A stretch of 16,219 nt of DNA from Pseudomonadota bacterium (GTDB lineage Bacteria > Pseudomonadota > Alphaproteobacteria > Rhizobiales > Xanthobacteraceae). Under the pieces are notes generated by a model. The model did no database searches and was not told where the DNA came from. It was given only the letters and a program-made list of their open reading frames with translations. Positions 7,499 to 15,662 of this stretch are shown one piece after another (positions within the stretch are counted from its first letter, which is position 1; every line of letters starts with the position of its first letter). Position numbers and translations under genes: made by a program. The DNA lies in assembly GCA_023432845.1 (NCBI GenBank), contig JAEZEY010000069.1, positions 1 through 16,219 of the forward strand, given 5' to 3'.

Positions 7499-8410
7499 AT
7501 GACGAACATTCCGACCGACCTGCTGCGTACGTTCGTGGCGGTGGTCGACAATCGCAGTTTCACCAAGGCGGCCAATTCGTTGGGCGTGACGCAGCCGGCC
7601 GTAAGCGCGCAAATCAAACGGCTGCAGTCGATGCTCGGCGACGAGATTTTCGATCGGACGGTGCAGGGCGTCAGCCTGACGCCGCACGGCGAGGTCGTCA
7701 TCAGCTATGCGCGACGGTTATTGTCGATCAACGACCAGATTGTTCATCTCGGCGGCAGCCGTCGGCCGGAGCTTGTCATCCGCATCGGCACGTCGAGCGA
7801 CTACACCGTGACGCTGTTGCCGGGAATCCTGGCGAGATTCCGCGCCCGTTACCCAGCCGTGCGTTTCAACGTCAGCGCCGGGTACAGCGAGCCGCTGATG
7901 CGACAGCTTCGCGATGGCGAGATCGACCTGTTCGTCGGCTTGTCGAACGGCGAGCCGCGCGACGCCCATGAGGTTTGGCCGGCGCCGCTGGTCTGGGTGC
8001 GCGGTGCCGACATGCGGCTGGAGCCGGGCGAGACGGTGCCGCTGGTGTCCTACGGCGAGCCCAGCGTCTATCATCGCGCCGCGGTCGGCGCTTTGCGAGG
8101 CGCTGGCCTCGAATGGGAAGAGGTCTTCACCGGGCCGATTATGGTCAGCCTGTCGGGTGCCGTGGCAGCCGGCCTTGGTGTCATGCCGATTACCCGTCGC
8201 CGCGCCATCGATGGCGGCATGATCATCGGCGACGACCTGCCATTGCCGGCGCTCCATCATGCCTATGGCGGTATCTATGTTCGCGAGGGCGGACCACGCG
8301 AAATTTATGAGCAACTGGCCGGCGATATTGCTGCCACGATGAGCAAACGCATGCCGGTCACGCCCATGGGTGTGACCGGGCTTTTCAATGGCAAGGATAC
8401 TGCCGCCTGA
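7499..8410 (+). CDS. LysR-family transcriptional regulator
   Basis: A 303-aa DNA-binding protein. The N-terminal winged helix-turn-helix covers residues about 4-62, with the typical LLRTFVAVVDNRSFTKAA and VTQPAVSAQIKRLQ blocks. The LysR effector-binding domain follows from about 85 to 290. The ATG at 7499 is chosen over the GTG at 7469 because a GGGGGGA ribosome site lies seven bases before it and because the family N-terminus starts here. It converges on the ABC importer genes with only 80 bases between stop codons. A role in controlling that importer, or the upstream thiolase, is possible but unproven, since LysR proteins usually sit divergent from their targets and this one does not. Confidence 0.9.
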   Translation: MTNIPTDLLRTFVAVVDNRSFTKAANSLGVTQPAVSAQIKRLQSMLGDEIFDRTVQGVSLTPHGEVVISYARRLLSINDQIVHLGGSRRPELVIRIGTSSDYTVTLLPGILARFRARYPAVRFNVSAGYSEPLMRQLRDGEIDLFVGLSNGEPRDAHEVWPAPLVWVRGADMRLEPGETVPLVSYGEPSVYHRAAVGALRGAGLEWEEVFTGPIMVSLSGAVAAGLGVMPITRRRAIDGGMIIGDDLPLPALHHAYGGIYVREGGPREIYEQLAGDIAATMSKRMPVTPMGVTGLFNGKDTAA

Positions 8411-8445
8411 ACGCGAGTTCTTGGCGACCACATTGAAATGCGCAG

Positions 8446-8475
8446 GCGGACTCTTGATCCGCTATTGTTTCTTCT
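8446..8475 (+). terminator. Weak intrinsic terminator candidate after the LysR gene
   Basis: GCGGA (8446-8450) and TCCGC (8458-8462) form a 5-bp stem with a 7-base loop, followed by a pyrimidine-rich stretch with several T residues (TATTGTTTCTTCTC). It lies in the short gap between two convergent genes, the right place for a terminator. The stem is short, so confidence is low. Confidence 0.3.
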
Positions 8476-8490
8476 CGCCTGTCGTGCGGT

Positions 8491-9270
8491 TCAGTTCTGG
8501 CCGAACCCCGAGCGCTGCGCCCAGCCGGTCATGCGTTTCTCCAGCAGCGCCATCACCGCATACATGGCGATGCCCTCGATCGCCAGCGCGACGAGGCCGG
8601 CAAAGATCAGCGGCACCTGGAACTGCGCCTGCGCCTGCAGCATCAGGTTACCGATGCCGTAGTTCGAGGCGACGGTTTCCGAAATCACCGAGCCGACGAA
8701 GGCGAGCGTGATCGCCACTTTCATCGAGCCGAAGAAGTAAGGCAGCGTGCGCGGGATGCCCACCTTGCGCATGATGTCGAGCTTCGAGGCTCCTAACGCC
8801 TTCAGCACGTCCTCGAGTTCGGGCTCGATGGTGGCAAGGCCGGTGGCGACATTGACCACGATCGGGAAGAACGAGATCAGGAAGGCGGTGAGCACTGCCG
8901 GAATGAAGCCGATGCCGAACCACAGCACCAGGATCGGCACCAGCGCCACCTTGGGAATGGCGTTGAAGCCGATCATCAGCGGGTAAAGCCCGGCATAGAT
9001 CGCGCGCGACCAGCCGACCACCAAGCCGAGCAATAAGCCGAAGCCGACGGCAAGACCGAAGCCGATCATGGTGGTCTGCAGTGTGATCCACGAATTGCGT
9101 GCGATCGGGCCCCAGAACTCCACGAAGGCCAGCGCGATGAGGCTCGGCGGCGGCAGGAAGAAGGTCGGAATCCTGAAGATGTGCACCGCCGCTTCCCACA
9201 CGACGAACAGCGCGATGGTGAACAGCCAGGGCGAGGCCTGGATGAGGAGATCGTTGCGCTTGGGCGTCAT
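8491..9270 (-). CDS. ABC importer permease (NitT/TauT type)
   Basis: A 259-aa integral membrane protein of the BPD_transp_1 family, the membrane channel of the importer. About six hydrophobic segments are visible (near 13-31, 65-85, 90-116, 119-141, 185-200 and 221-241). The cytoplasmic EAA loop, which docks on the ATPase, lies at about 153-180 (EDVLKALGASKLDIMRKV, then the family IPRTLPYF). The ATG at 9270 overlaps the ATPase stop as ATGA and begins the family N-terminus; the longer open frame upstream is a shadow of the ATPase gene. It is the last gene of a three-gene operon. Substrate is unknown: relatives carry sulfonates, nitrate, taurine, riboflavin or pyrimidine precursors. Confidence 0.92.
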   Translation of the reverse strand: MTPKRNDLLIQASPWLFTIALFVVWEAAVHIFRIPTFFLPPPSLIALAFVEFWGPIARNSWITLQTTMIGFGLAVGFGLLLGLVVGWSRAIYAGLYPLMIGFNAIPKVALVPILVLWFGIGFIPAVLTAFLISFFPIVVNVATGLATIEPELEDVLKALGASKLDIMRKVGIPRTLPYFFGSMKVAITLAFVGSVISETVASNYGIGNLMLQAQAQFQVPLIFAGLVALAIEGIAMYAVMALLEKRMTGWAQRSGFGQN

Positions 9271-10046
9271 TGCCGCGCCTTGACGATATGCGCCCGCAAT
9301 TCGTGGACGATGTCCTGAAATTCCGGCGTGAATGTCACTTCCAGGTCGCGGGGCCGCGGCAGTTCGATCTTGCGTTCCTCGATCACGCGGCCGGGCCGCG
9401 ACGACATCACGAAAACGCGGTCGGCGAGAAACACCGCTTCGCGCAGGTCGTGCGTCACCAGGATGACCGTGATCTTGCTCGAGGCATGGAGATCGCGAAT
9501 GACGCACCACAATTCTTCGCGGGTGAAGGCATCTAGCGCGCCGAACGGCTCGTCGAGCATCAGAAGCTGCGGCTCGTGGATCAGCGCCCGGCACAATGAG
9601 GCGCGCTGCTGCATCCCGCCGGAAAGCTCCCAAGGGAACTTGTCGCCCTGATCGCGCAGGCCGACCGAGGCGAGGAGATTCTTGGCGCGCGCCGCGAACT
9701 CGACCTTGCGGCGGCGCATTTCACTGCGATGCGGCTCGACGATCTCAAGCGGCAACAGCAGGTTGTCCAGTGTCGAGCGCCAGGGCAGCAAGGTCGGCGC
9801 CTGGAACGCCATGCCGGCGATCTTGACCGGCTTGGTGACGCGCTCACCCGCGACGGTCACCGTTCCGCTTTGCGGAAACTGAAGACCGGTTGCGAGCTTC
9901 ATCAGCGTGGACTTGCCGCAGCCCGAAGGGCCAACCACCGCGGCGAACTCGCCTTCGCCGACCTCGATCGACAGGTCTTCGACAGCGAGCGCCGTGGCCG
10001 CGCCATAGGCGTGGTTCACATGGCGCAGCGAGACGAAAGCGGACAT
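9267..10046 (-). CDS. ABC importer ATP-binding protein (NitT/TauT type)
   Basis: A 259-aa cytoplasmic ATPase that powers the importer. All nucleotide-binding motifs are present: Walker A GPSGCGKST (39-47), the Q-loop glutamine Q82 in FQAPTLLPW, the signature LSGGMQQR (141-148), Walker B LLMLDEP (161-167), the D-loop ALDA (170-173) and the switch histidine H199 in VTHD. The motif spacing and the FQxPxLLPW Q-loop are typical of the SsuB/TauB/NrtD class. It starts 13 bases after the substrate-binding protein stop, and its stop overlaps the permease start, so the three genes form an operon with probable translational coupling of the last two. Confidence 0.94.
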   Translation of the reverse strand: MSAFVSLRHVNHAYGAATALAVEDLSIEVGEGEFAAVVGPSGCGKSTLMKLATGLQFPQSGTVTVAGERVTKPVKIAGMAFQAPTLLPWRSTLDNLLLPLEIVEPHRSEMRRRKVEFAARAKNLLASVGLRDQGDKFPWELSGGMQQRASLCRALIHEPQLLMLDEPFGALDAFTREELWCVIRDLHASSKITVILVTHDLREAVFLADRVFVMSSRPGRVIEERKIELPRPRDLEVTFTPEFQDIVHELRAHIVKARQ

Positions 10047-10059
10047 GACCGCTATCCCG

Positions 10060-11124
10060 TCAGAACTTGCGGTCCGCCTCCGGCGGCAGGTACGAGGCGT
10101 CGAAGACGTCGGCCATCGTCGGCTTCGTGCCCTTCCACTTGTAGGTCAGGCCGATCTGGTCGATCGCCTTGGCAAAGCGCGCGGCATCGACGCCGCCATA
10201 ACCGTTGGCCTTGGTCTCGGCGGTGACGATGTTGTCCTTGAGCGCCATTTTGAGACGCTCGAGCTCGGTCGGCTTCTTGGCGACGTCGTTGCGCTTGAGT
10301 ACCGAATCGACCGCCGTCGATGGATCCTTGACGGTTTCCTTCAGACCCTTGACGAAGGCCTTGAGGAAACCCTTCACCGCGTTCGGATGTTCGGCGGCGA
10401 ACTTCGGATTGACGATGATGGCGTTGCCGTAAAGGTTGACGCCGTAATCGGCCATCAGCAGCACCGTGATATCGTCGACGGCGACGCCGCGGTCCTTGAG
10501 ATTGATGTAGGAAGAGAACGAGAAGCCGGTGATGGCGTCGACCTGACCGGCAGCGAGCATCGGCTCGCGCACCGGGAAGCCGACGTTCTCGATGGTCACC
10601 TTGGAAGCGTCGATACCGTTGGCCTCGACGAAAATCGGCCATTGCGCATAGGCGCCGTCCGGCGCCGGGGCGCCCAGCTTCTTGCCTTCGAGATCCTTCG
10701 GCTTGGACACGCCGCGGCTCTTGCGACTGACCACCGCGAAGGGCGGCTTGTTGTAAACCATGAACACGGCCTTGATCGGCGTGCCCGGATTGGCGTCGCG
10801 GAATTTGATCAGCGAGTTGATGTCGCCGAAACCCATATCATAGGTGCCGGATGCGACGCGCGTGATCGGCTCCAGCGAGCCGGCGGCGCTGTCGATGGTC
10901 ACGTTGAGGCCTTCGGCCTTGTAGTAACCCTTGTCGAGCGGCACCAGGAATGGCGCCGACGGTCCCTCGAATTTGAAGTCCAGGCTGAACTTGATGATCG
11001 TTTCCTGCGCAGTGGCCGGGAGCGATCCGGCTCCGGCCGTGACCGCGGCGGCAAGCACCAGGCCCGTCGCCAGTTTTGCCAGCTTGAGGGTTTTTGCCGG
11101 CCGGCCGGCACAGAAAGCGCGCAT
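10060..11124 (-). CDS. ABC importer substrate-binding protein (NMT1/SsuA-like)
   Basis: A 354-aa periplasmic ligand-binding protein. Residues about 1-39 form a signal peptide (basic start, hydrophobic LATGLVLAAAVTAGAG, cleavage near ATA-QET). The mature part has the two-lobed NMT1/THI5/SsuA-like fold; typical blocks are PFLVPLDKGYYKAEGLNV (58-75), GTYDMGFGDINSLI (93-106) and GLEGKK-type DLEGKKLGAPAPDG (144-157). The ATG at 11124 has AGAGGA eight bases upstream and gives a clean signal peptide; the GTG at 11190 would add 22 residues before it. It is the first gene of the operon, consistent with the need for excess binding protein. The ligand cannot be assigned from sequence. Confidence 0.9.
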   Translation of the reverse strand: MRAFCAGRPAKTLKLAKLATGLVLAAAVTAGAGSLPATAQETIIKFSLDFKFEGPSAPFLVPLDKGYYKAEGLNVTIDSAAGSLEPITRVASGTYDMGFGDINSLIKFRDANPGTPIKAVFMVYNKPPFAVVSRKSRGVSKPKDLEGKKLGAPAPDGAYAQWPIFVEANGIDASKVTIENVGFPVREPMLAAGQVDAITGFSFSSYINLKDRGVAVDDITVLLMADYGVNLYGNAIIVNPKFAAEHPNAVKGFLKAFVKGLKETVKDPSTAVDSVLKRNDVAKKPTELERLKMALKDNIVTAETKANGYGGVDAARFAKAIDQIGLTYKWKGTKPTMADVFDASYLPPEADRKF

Positions 11125-11196
11125 GGAAGCATCCTCTTTGATGACGGCCCACGCACCCGGCGATGCGATCTCGGCCAGTTTTCTGGGCACTGCCTA

Positions 11197-11223
11197 GCAA
11201 AGAGCATGCCGTGGCAAAGAGCA
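11197..11223. promoter_or_regulatory. Duplicated 10-mer upstream of the ABC operon
   Basis: GCAAAGAGCA occurs twice, at 11197-11206 and 11214-11223, starts 17 bases apart, about 75-100 bases before the operon's ATG. The placement suits an activator site or tandem half-sites, but the protein is unknown. A separate perfect dyad GGCGAT/ATCGCC (11236-11241/11244-11249) lies just beyond, towards the Lrp gene. Confidence 0.35.
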
Positions 11224-11274
11224 AGGCACCGCCTGGGCGATTTATCGCCTGCGACGAAGTTACCCTCTACACAC

Positions 11275-11739
11275 TCAGATCGGCAGAGCCGTCGAGCTCT
11301 TGATCTCTTCCATGACGGCGTAGGTGTGGGTCTCGCGCACGCCGGGCAGAGCCAGCAGCACGTCGCCGAGGAAGCGGCGATAGGCGTTCATGTCGGCGAC
11401 CCGGGTCTTGACCAGGTAGTCGAAGCCGCCGGCCACCATGTGGCACTCGAGGACTTCAGGCGCGCGGACGACCGCCTGGGCGAAGCGGTCGAACACGTCC
11501 GGCGTGGTACGGTCGAGCTTGACCTCGATGAAGACCAGCAGGCCGCGGTCGAGCTTTTCGGGATTGAGCCGCGCGGAATAGCCAAGGATGTACCCGTCGC
11601 GCGTCAGCCGTCGCAGCCGCTCGGTCGTGGCGGTCGGGGACAGCCCCAGCTTCTCGGCCAGCGCGACGACCGCAATCCGGCCGTCGCGCTGCAATTCGGC
11701 GAGTAGGCGGCGGTCGATTTTGTCGATTTCTGAAATCAC
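11275..11739 (-). CDS. putR: Lrp/AsnC-family regulator, PutR-like
   Basis: A 154-aa regulator. Residues about 5-60 form the Lrp helix-turn-helix (IDKIDRRLLAELQRDGR, then AEKLGLSPTATTERLRRL), and 62-145 form the RAM ligand-binding domain (GLLVFIEVKLDR; GFDYLVKTRVADM). It is divergent from putA across 104 bases, the same arrangement as the Lrp-type PutR-putA pairs described in Rhodobacter capsulatus and Agrobacterium, where PutR activates putA in response to proline. That, rather than the sequence of this protein alone, supports the name. The start is uncertain: the GTG at 11739 begins the family N-terminus (ISEIDKIDRR), while TTG or GTG codons further upstream (11772, 11769) would run into the dyads; none has a strong ribosome site. 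Confidence 0.82.
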   Translation of the reverse strand: MISEIDKIDRRLLAELQRDGRIAVVALAEKLGLSPTATTERLRRLTRDGYILGYSARLNPEKLDRGLLVFIEVKLDRTTPDVFDRFAQAVVRAPEVLECHMVAGGFDYLVKTRVADMNAYRRFLGDVLLALPGVRETHTYAVMEEIKSSTALPI

Positions 11740-11843
11740 TGTTCTTGTCGCTATGCTAGTGAAAAACACCAAATGTTATCCGAGAAAGCAAATAGTATCA
11801 CTAGAAAATATAGCATACGGATCAGAAAAATCAGGCCCCTGCC
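11740..11843. promoter_or_regulatory. putR-putA divergent control region with dyads
   Basis: This 104-bp gap is far richer in A and T than its surroundings. It holds two interleaved perfect 7-bp inverted repeats: CTAGTGA (11756-11762) with TCACTAG (11798-11804), and TATGCTA (11752-11758) with TAGCATA (11811-11817). The first pair is spaced 42 bases, about four helical turns, so its half-sites lie on one face of the DNA, as Lrp-type octamers require. Both promoters must lie here, but I cannot place reliable -35/-10 boxes. Confidence 0.6.
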
Positions 11844-14800
11844 ATGCCCGACCAGCCATCGCCCGCCATTTCGCCGTTTCGTGCGGACTTTGCCCCGCCG
11901 GATGAAGCCATCGCCGCTCGTCTGCTGGCGGCGGCAGATCGAGATGTCGCGGCCGAAGCGCGGATCGACTCACAGGCGACCCGGCTGATCGAGGCGATCC
12001 GAGCGCAGGTCGGCGGTCTCGGTGGGGTCGAGGACTTTCTCCACGCTTATGCGCTGTCGACCAAGGAAGGTCTGGCGTTGATGGTGCTGGCCGAGGCCTT
12101 GCTCCGCATCCCGGACGGGGCCACCGCCGACCGCCTGATCGAGGACAAGCTCAAGGGTGGCGACTGGAATCATGGCGATCGACGTTCCGGCACCCTGCTG
12201 GTGTCGGCGTCGGCCTGGGCGCTGGCGACCACGGCGCGGGTCATCGCGCCGGGCGAAACGCCGGAAGGCATTGTCGATATGCTGGTCAAGCGTGTCGGTC
12301 TGCCGGCGGTGCGCACCGCGACCCGTCAGGCGATGAAGCTCCTCGGCTCACATTTCGTGCTCGGCCAGACCATTGAGGCGGCGCTCGATCGCGCCGACGA
12401 CGCCCGGCAGTATCTTTATTCCTTCGACATGCTGGGGGAGGGCGCGCGCACCGCGGAAGATGCGGCGCGTTATTTCGATTCTTACGCGAAGGCCATCGAC
12501 GCCATCGGTCAATCCGCCGGCAACGACGCCCTGCCGCGGCGGCCGGGCATTTCGGTCAAGCTGTCGGCGCTGCATCCGCGCTATGAGGCGCTGTCGCGCG
12601 AGCGCATCATGGCCGAGTTGCCGCCGCGTCTGCTCGATCTCGCGCGCCGGGCCAAAGGCCACGATCTCAATTTCACCGTCGATGCCGAGGAAGCCGACCG
12701 GCTCGAATTGTCGCTCGACGTGATCGAAGCAACCTTGCGCGATCCCTCGCTTGCTGGCTGGGACGGCTTCGGTCTGGCCATTCAGGCCTATCAGAAGCGC
12801 GCGCCTGAAGTCATCGACTGGATCGCCGAGCTGGCGCAGACGCTCGACCGCCGGCTGATGGTGCGGCTGGTCAAGGGCGCCTATTGGGACACCGAGATCA
12901 AGCGCGCGCAGGAGCGGGGCCTTCCCGACTATCCGGTGTTCACGCGCAAGGCGATGACCGATCTGAGCTACGGCGAGTGCGCGCGCAAACTGCTCGGCCT
13001 GCGGCCACGCATCTATCCGCAGTTCGCCACGCATAACGCGTTGACCATCGCCAGTGTGCTGGAAGACGCCGGCGGCACTGGCGGCTTCGAATTCCAGCGT
13101 CTGCACGGCATGGGCGATGCCCTTTACGGTGCGTTGTTGGCCGAGCAGGCGGAGCTTGCCTGCAGGACCTATGCGCCGGTCGGTGGCTATGCCGATTTGC
13201 TGGCCTATCTGGTGCGGCGCCTGCTCGAAAACGGCGCAAACTCGTCATTCGTCTCGGTTGCCGCCGATCCCGACGTGCCGGTCTCCGATATTCTCAAGCG
13301 TCCGCAGGCCTGGATCGCCGATCCGGTCCATGCGCGGCATTCGCATATCCCCTTGCCGCGCGATCTGTTAGCGCCGGAACGGAAGAATTCCGCCGGAGTC
13401 GAATTCGGCCATGCCGCGTCGCTCGCCGCGCTGCGGGCCGAGATCGCCAAGGCGCCCGCCGCGGTCGAGGCTGCGCCGCTGATCGATGGCGTCGCTGTCG
13501 AAGGCAAAAGCCGCGATGTGGAGTCGCCGATCGACGGCGCTGTCATCGGGCATGTCATCGAATGCGACGAAGCCATCGTCACGGCCATGATGGCGGCCGC
13601 TGACGCAGGCTTTCCTTCATGGAGCGCGGCCAGCGTTGAAAGCCGCGCCGCGGCGCTCGAACGCGCCGGCGATCTGATCGAAGCCAATCGCGGCCGGCTG
13701 ATCGCCCTGCTTCAAAGCGAAGGCGGCAAGACCATCGACGACTGCGTGTCGGAAGTGCGTGAGGCCGCGGATTTCTGCCGCTATTATGCGGCGCGAGCGT
13801 TGCGCGATTTCGCGCCGCAGATACTGCCGGGTCCGACCGGCGAGAGCAATCAGTTGCGCCACCGCGGCCGCGGCGTCTTTATCTGCATCAGTCCGTGGAA
13901 TTTTCCGCTCGCCATCTTCACGGGACAGATCGCCGCCGCGCTCGTCGCCGGCAACAGCGTAGTCGCCAAGCCGGCCGAGCAGACGCCGCTGATCGCCTTC
14001 GAGACCGTGAAGTTGCTGCATCAGGCCGGCGTTCCGGCGACTGCGCTGCACCTGGCGCCGGGTGACGGCAAGGTCGGCGCGTGGCTTACGGCTCATGCGG
14101 CGGTGGCAGGCGTGGCCTTTACCGGCTCGACCGAAGTTGCGCGGCTCATCAACCGCACGCTGGCGGCCAAGGACGGGCCGATCGTGCCGCTGATCGCCGA
14201 GACGGGCGGCATCAACGCGATGATCGTCGATGCCACCGCGCTGCCCGAACAGGTGACCGACGATGTGGTGACGTCGGCCTTCCGCTCCGCAGGCCAGCGT
14301 TGCTCGGCGCTGCGGCTGCTATGCGTGCAGGACGACGTCGCCGACCGCATGCTCGAGATGATCGAGGGCGCGGCGCGGGAATTGAAGATCGGCGATCCGC
14401 GGGATCTCGCCATCCATGTCGGGCCGGTGATCGATGCCGACGCCAAGGACAAGCTCGACCGCTGGATCGCCGATATGGCGTCACATGGTGCGCTGCGCTT
14501 CCGCGGCGAGGACGTCGCCGCAGCAGGCACCTTCGTCGCGCCGGCAATCGTCGAACTCGATCGTGCCCGCGACCTGAAAGAGGAAGTGTTCGGGCCGGTG
14601 CTGCATGTCGTGCGCTGGCGCGCCGACGAACTCGACGCGCTGCTCGCCGACATCTCCGGCAACGGCTACGGCCTGACCTTGGGCGTCCATTCGCGCATCG
14701 ATGCGGCGATTGCCCGGATCGCGAACCAACTGACCAATGGCAATGTCTACATCAACCGCAACATGATCGGCGCGGTCGTGGGTTCGCAGCCCTTCGGCGG

Positions 14801-14933
14801 CAACGGCCTGTCCGGCACCGGACCGAAGGCTGGCGGCCCGAACTATCTCGCCCGATTTGCGTTGGAACAGGTTGTGACCGTGAATACCGCCGCGTCCGGC
14901 GGCAATGCGACGCTGCTGGCCGAAGGTGAATAA
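11844..14933 (+). CDS. putA: Bifunctional proline dehydrogenase / glutamate-semialdehyde dehydrogenase
   Basis: A 1029-aa enzyme that oxidises proline to glutamate: an FAD proline dehydrogenase makes pyrroline-5-carboxylate, which is hydrolysed, channelled and oxidised by an NAD-dependent aldehyde dehydrogenase. The dehydrogenase barrel spans about 190-500, with SFDMLGEGARTAEDAARY (193-210), GISVKLSALHPRYE (235-248), RLVKGAYWDTEIKRA (341-355), YPQFATHNA (391-399) and GANSSFV (464-470). The aldehyde domain spans about 540-1020, with PWNFP (684-688, N686), FTGSTE (759-764), the general base E786 in AETGG and the catalytic cysteine C820 in GQRCSALR. There is no N-terminal ribbon-helix-helix, so it is a minimal (type A) PutA, close in length to the 999-aa Bradyrhizobium enzyme, and cannot repress its own gene; the divergent Lrp protein probably does the regulating. 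ATG 11844 has only a weak AGG upstream. Confidence 0.96.
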   Translation: MPDQPSPAISPFRADFAPPDEAIAARLLAAADRDVAAEARIDSQATRLIEAIRAQVGGLGGVEDFLHAYALSTKEGLALMVLAEALLRIPDGATADRLIEDKLKGGDWNHGDRRSGTLLVSASAWALATTARVIAPGETPEGIVDMLVKRVGLPAVRTATRQAMKLLGSHFVLGQTIEAALDRADDARQYLYSFDMLGEGARTAEDAARYFDSYAKAIDAIGQSAGNDALPRRPGISVKLSALHPRYEALSRERIMAELPPRLLDLARRAKGHDLNFTVDAEEADRLELSLDVIEATLRDPSLAGWDGFGLAIQAYQKRAPEVIDWIAELAQTLDRRLMVRLVKGAYWDTEIKRAQERGLPDYPVFTRKAMTDLSYGECARKLLGLRPRIYPQFATHNALTIASVLEDAGGTGGFEFQRLHGMGDALYGALLAEQAELACRTYAPVGGYADLLAYLVRRLLENGANSSFVSVAADPDVPVSDILKRPQAWIADPVHARHSHIPLPRDLLAPERKNSAGVEFGHAASLAALRAEIAKAPAAVEAAPLIDGVAVEGKSRDVESPIDGAVIGHVIECDEAIVTAMMAAADAGFPSWSAASVESRAAALERAGDLIEANRGRLIALLQSEGGKTIDDCVSEVREAADFCRYYAARALRDFAPQILPGPTGESNQLRHRGRGVFICISPWNFPLAIFTGQIAAALVAGNSVVAKPAEQTPLIAFETVKLLHQAGVPATALHLAPGDGKVGAWLTAHAAVAGVAFTGSTEVARLINRTLAAKDGPIVPLIAETGGINAMIVDATALPEQVTDDVVTSAFRSAGQRCSALRLLCVQDDVADRMLEMIEGAARELKIGDPRDLAIHVGPVIDADAKDKLDRWIADMASHGALRFRGEDVAAAGTFVAPAIVELDRARDLKEEVFGPVLHVVRWRADELDALLADISGNGYGLTLGVHSRIDAAIARIANQLTNGNVYINRNMIGAVVGSQPFGGNGLSGTGPKAGGPNYLARFALEQVVTVNTAASGGNATLLAEGE

Positions 14934-15073
14934 GCAAGCGATTGCGTATACTTGGCGGAAATCGCAAGCCGCCATGTGGCGCCGATCCCATTGACGCCTA
15001 TGTGTAGCGCACAGGTTTGCAGGTCCTCGTCCGTTGAATGATTTAGGACGCAGGAACGCAGGGAGTTAGAAAC

Positions 15074-15535
15074 ATGCGCGTCAGAATTCCGATCGCCGCG
15101 ACTCTGGCCGCCGTCATGGCGGTGAGTTCGTTCGGTATCAACGCCGCTTCGGCCGCGCCGGCCGCGGCGTTGCCGGCGGTTCATCAAAGCGCCGCCAACG
15201 ACGGCCAACTGATCGAGGTCGCTTCCAAGAAGAAGAAGCGCCATCGCGGCAACAACGCCGCCGCTGCAGCGGCTTTTGCTGGCATCGCCGGTGCCATGAT
15301 CGGGCTTGCGATCCAGGAGTCGCAGCGTGACCGGTATTATCATCGGGGATACGGCTACGCTCCGCACTATCGCTACAATCGCCATCACGGCTATCGTGGC
15401 AACCGCGTCTATCATGGCAACCGCGGCTATTATGGCACTCGGACCTACCCCGCGCCGGTCAATCGCCACGGCCTGCTGCCGAACAACCTGCCGGTCGGCA
15501 ACGACCCGCTGAATGCCGATCCCTACGGCCGCTAG
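15074..15535 (+). CDS. Small exported Tyr/His/Arg-rich protein
   Basis: A 153-aa protein of unknown function. Residues 1-27 are a clear signal peptide (MRVR, hydrophobic core, cleavage near ASA-APA). A basic patch KKKKRHRG (52-59) precedes an Ala/Gly hydrophobic segment (62-80) with a GxxGxxxG glycine-zipper pattern (G70, G73, G77). Residues 87-126 are a low-complexity run of Tyr, His, Arg, Gly and Asn (short repeats such as HGYRGNR and HGNRGYYG). The C-terminus is Pro/Asn-rich. ATG 15074 has GGAG ten bases upstream. Small exported proteins with a glycine zipper and Tyr-rich tail are common in Rhizobiales and are presumed to sit in or under the outer membrane; the function here is not known. 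It could be cotranscribed with putA but lies 140 bases downstream. Confidence 0.8.
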   Translation: MRVRIPIAATLAAVMAVSSFGINAASAAPAAALPAVHQSAANDGQLIEVASKKKKRHRGNNAAAAAAFAGIAGAMIGLAIQESQRDRYYHRGYGYAPHYRYNRHHGYRGNRVYHGNRGYYGTRTYPAPVNRHGLLPNNLPVGNDPLNADPYGR

Positions 15536-15556
15536 CATGGTCGGTGGGTCGAAACA

Positions 15557-15606
15557 GCTCCGGCGGTGGCAGGATCAATCCTGCCGTCCAAACAGCCCGC
15601 CGGAGC
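15557..15606. repeat. Nested stem-loop between the exported-protein and hisE genes
   Basis: A 10-bp perfect outer stem, GCTCCGGCGG (15557-15566) with CCGCCGGAGC (15597-15606), encloses a 7-bp perfect inner hairpin, GGCAGGA/TCCTGCC (15568-15574/15579-15585) with a TCAA loop. The 11 bases between the inner hairpin and the right outer arm (15586-15596) are unpaired. A near-copy of the sequence before the left arm (AAACAGC at 15552-15558) reappears inside (15590-15596), a direct repeat with 38-base spacing. There is no T tract immediately after the stem, so simple termination is doubtful. It is 57 bases ahead of hisE, so it may be a message-stabilising structure, a small structured RNA or a palindromic repeat. 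Confidence 0.6.
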
Positions 15607-15662
15607 GGTCGTCGCGGGCCGCGCATTAACCGCCTTTTTGGTCGGATCGGCTATGGTGCGCC

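Noticed and set aside
9271..9633. N-terminal extension of the permease frame
   Set aside because: It overlaps the ATPase gene in another frame, is Arg-rich without membrane segments, and the ATG at 9270 gives the family N-terminus and an ATGA overlap.
10045..11706. Plus-strand open frame of 553 codons opposite the substrate-binding protein and Lrp genes
   Set aside because: It spans two real minus-strand genes and the gap between them. Composition is that of an antisense shadow.
14953..14974. Terminator after putA (TGGCGG/CCGCCA)
   Set aside because: The stem is 6 bp with a 10-base loop and no T tract follows, so intrinsic termination is not supported.
14934..15073. Promoter with TTGACG at 14991-14996 for the exported-protein gene
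   Set aside because: No acceptable -10 sequence is found at the right spacing.
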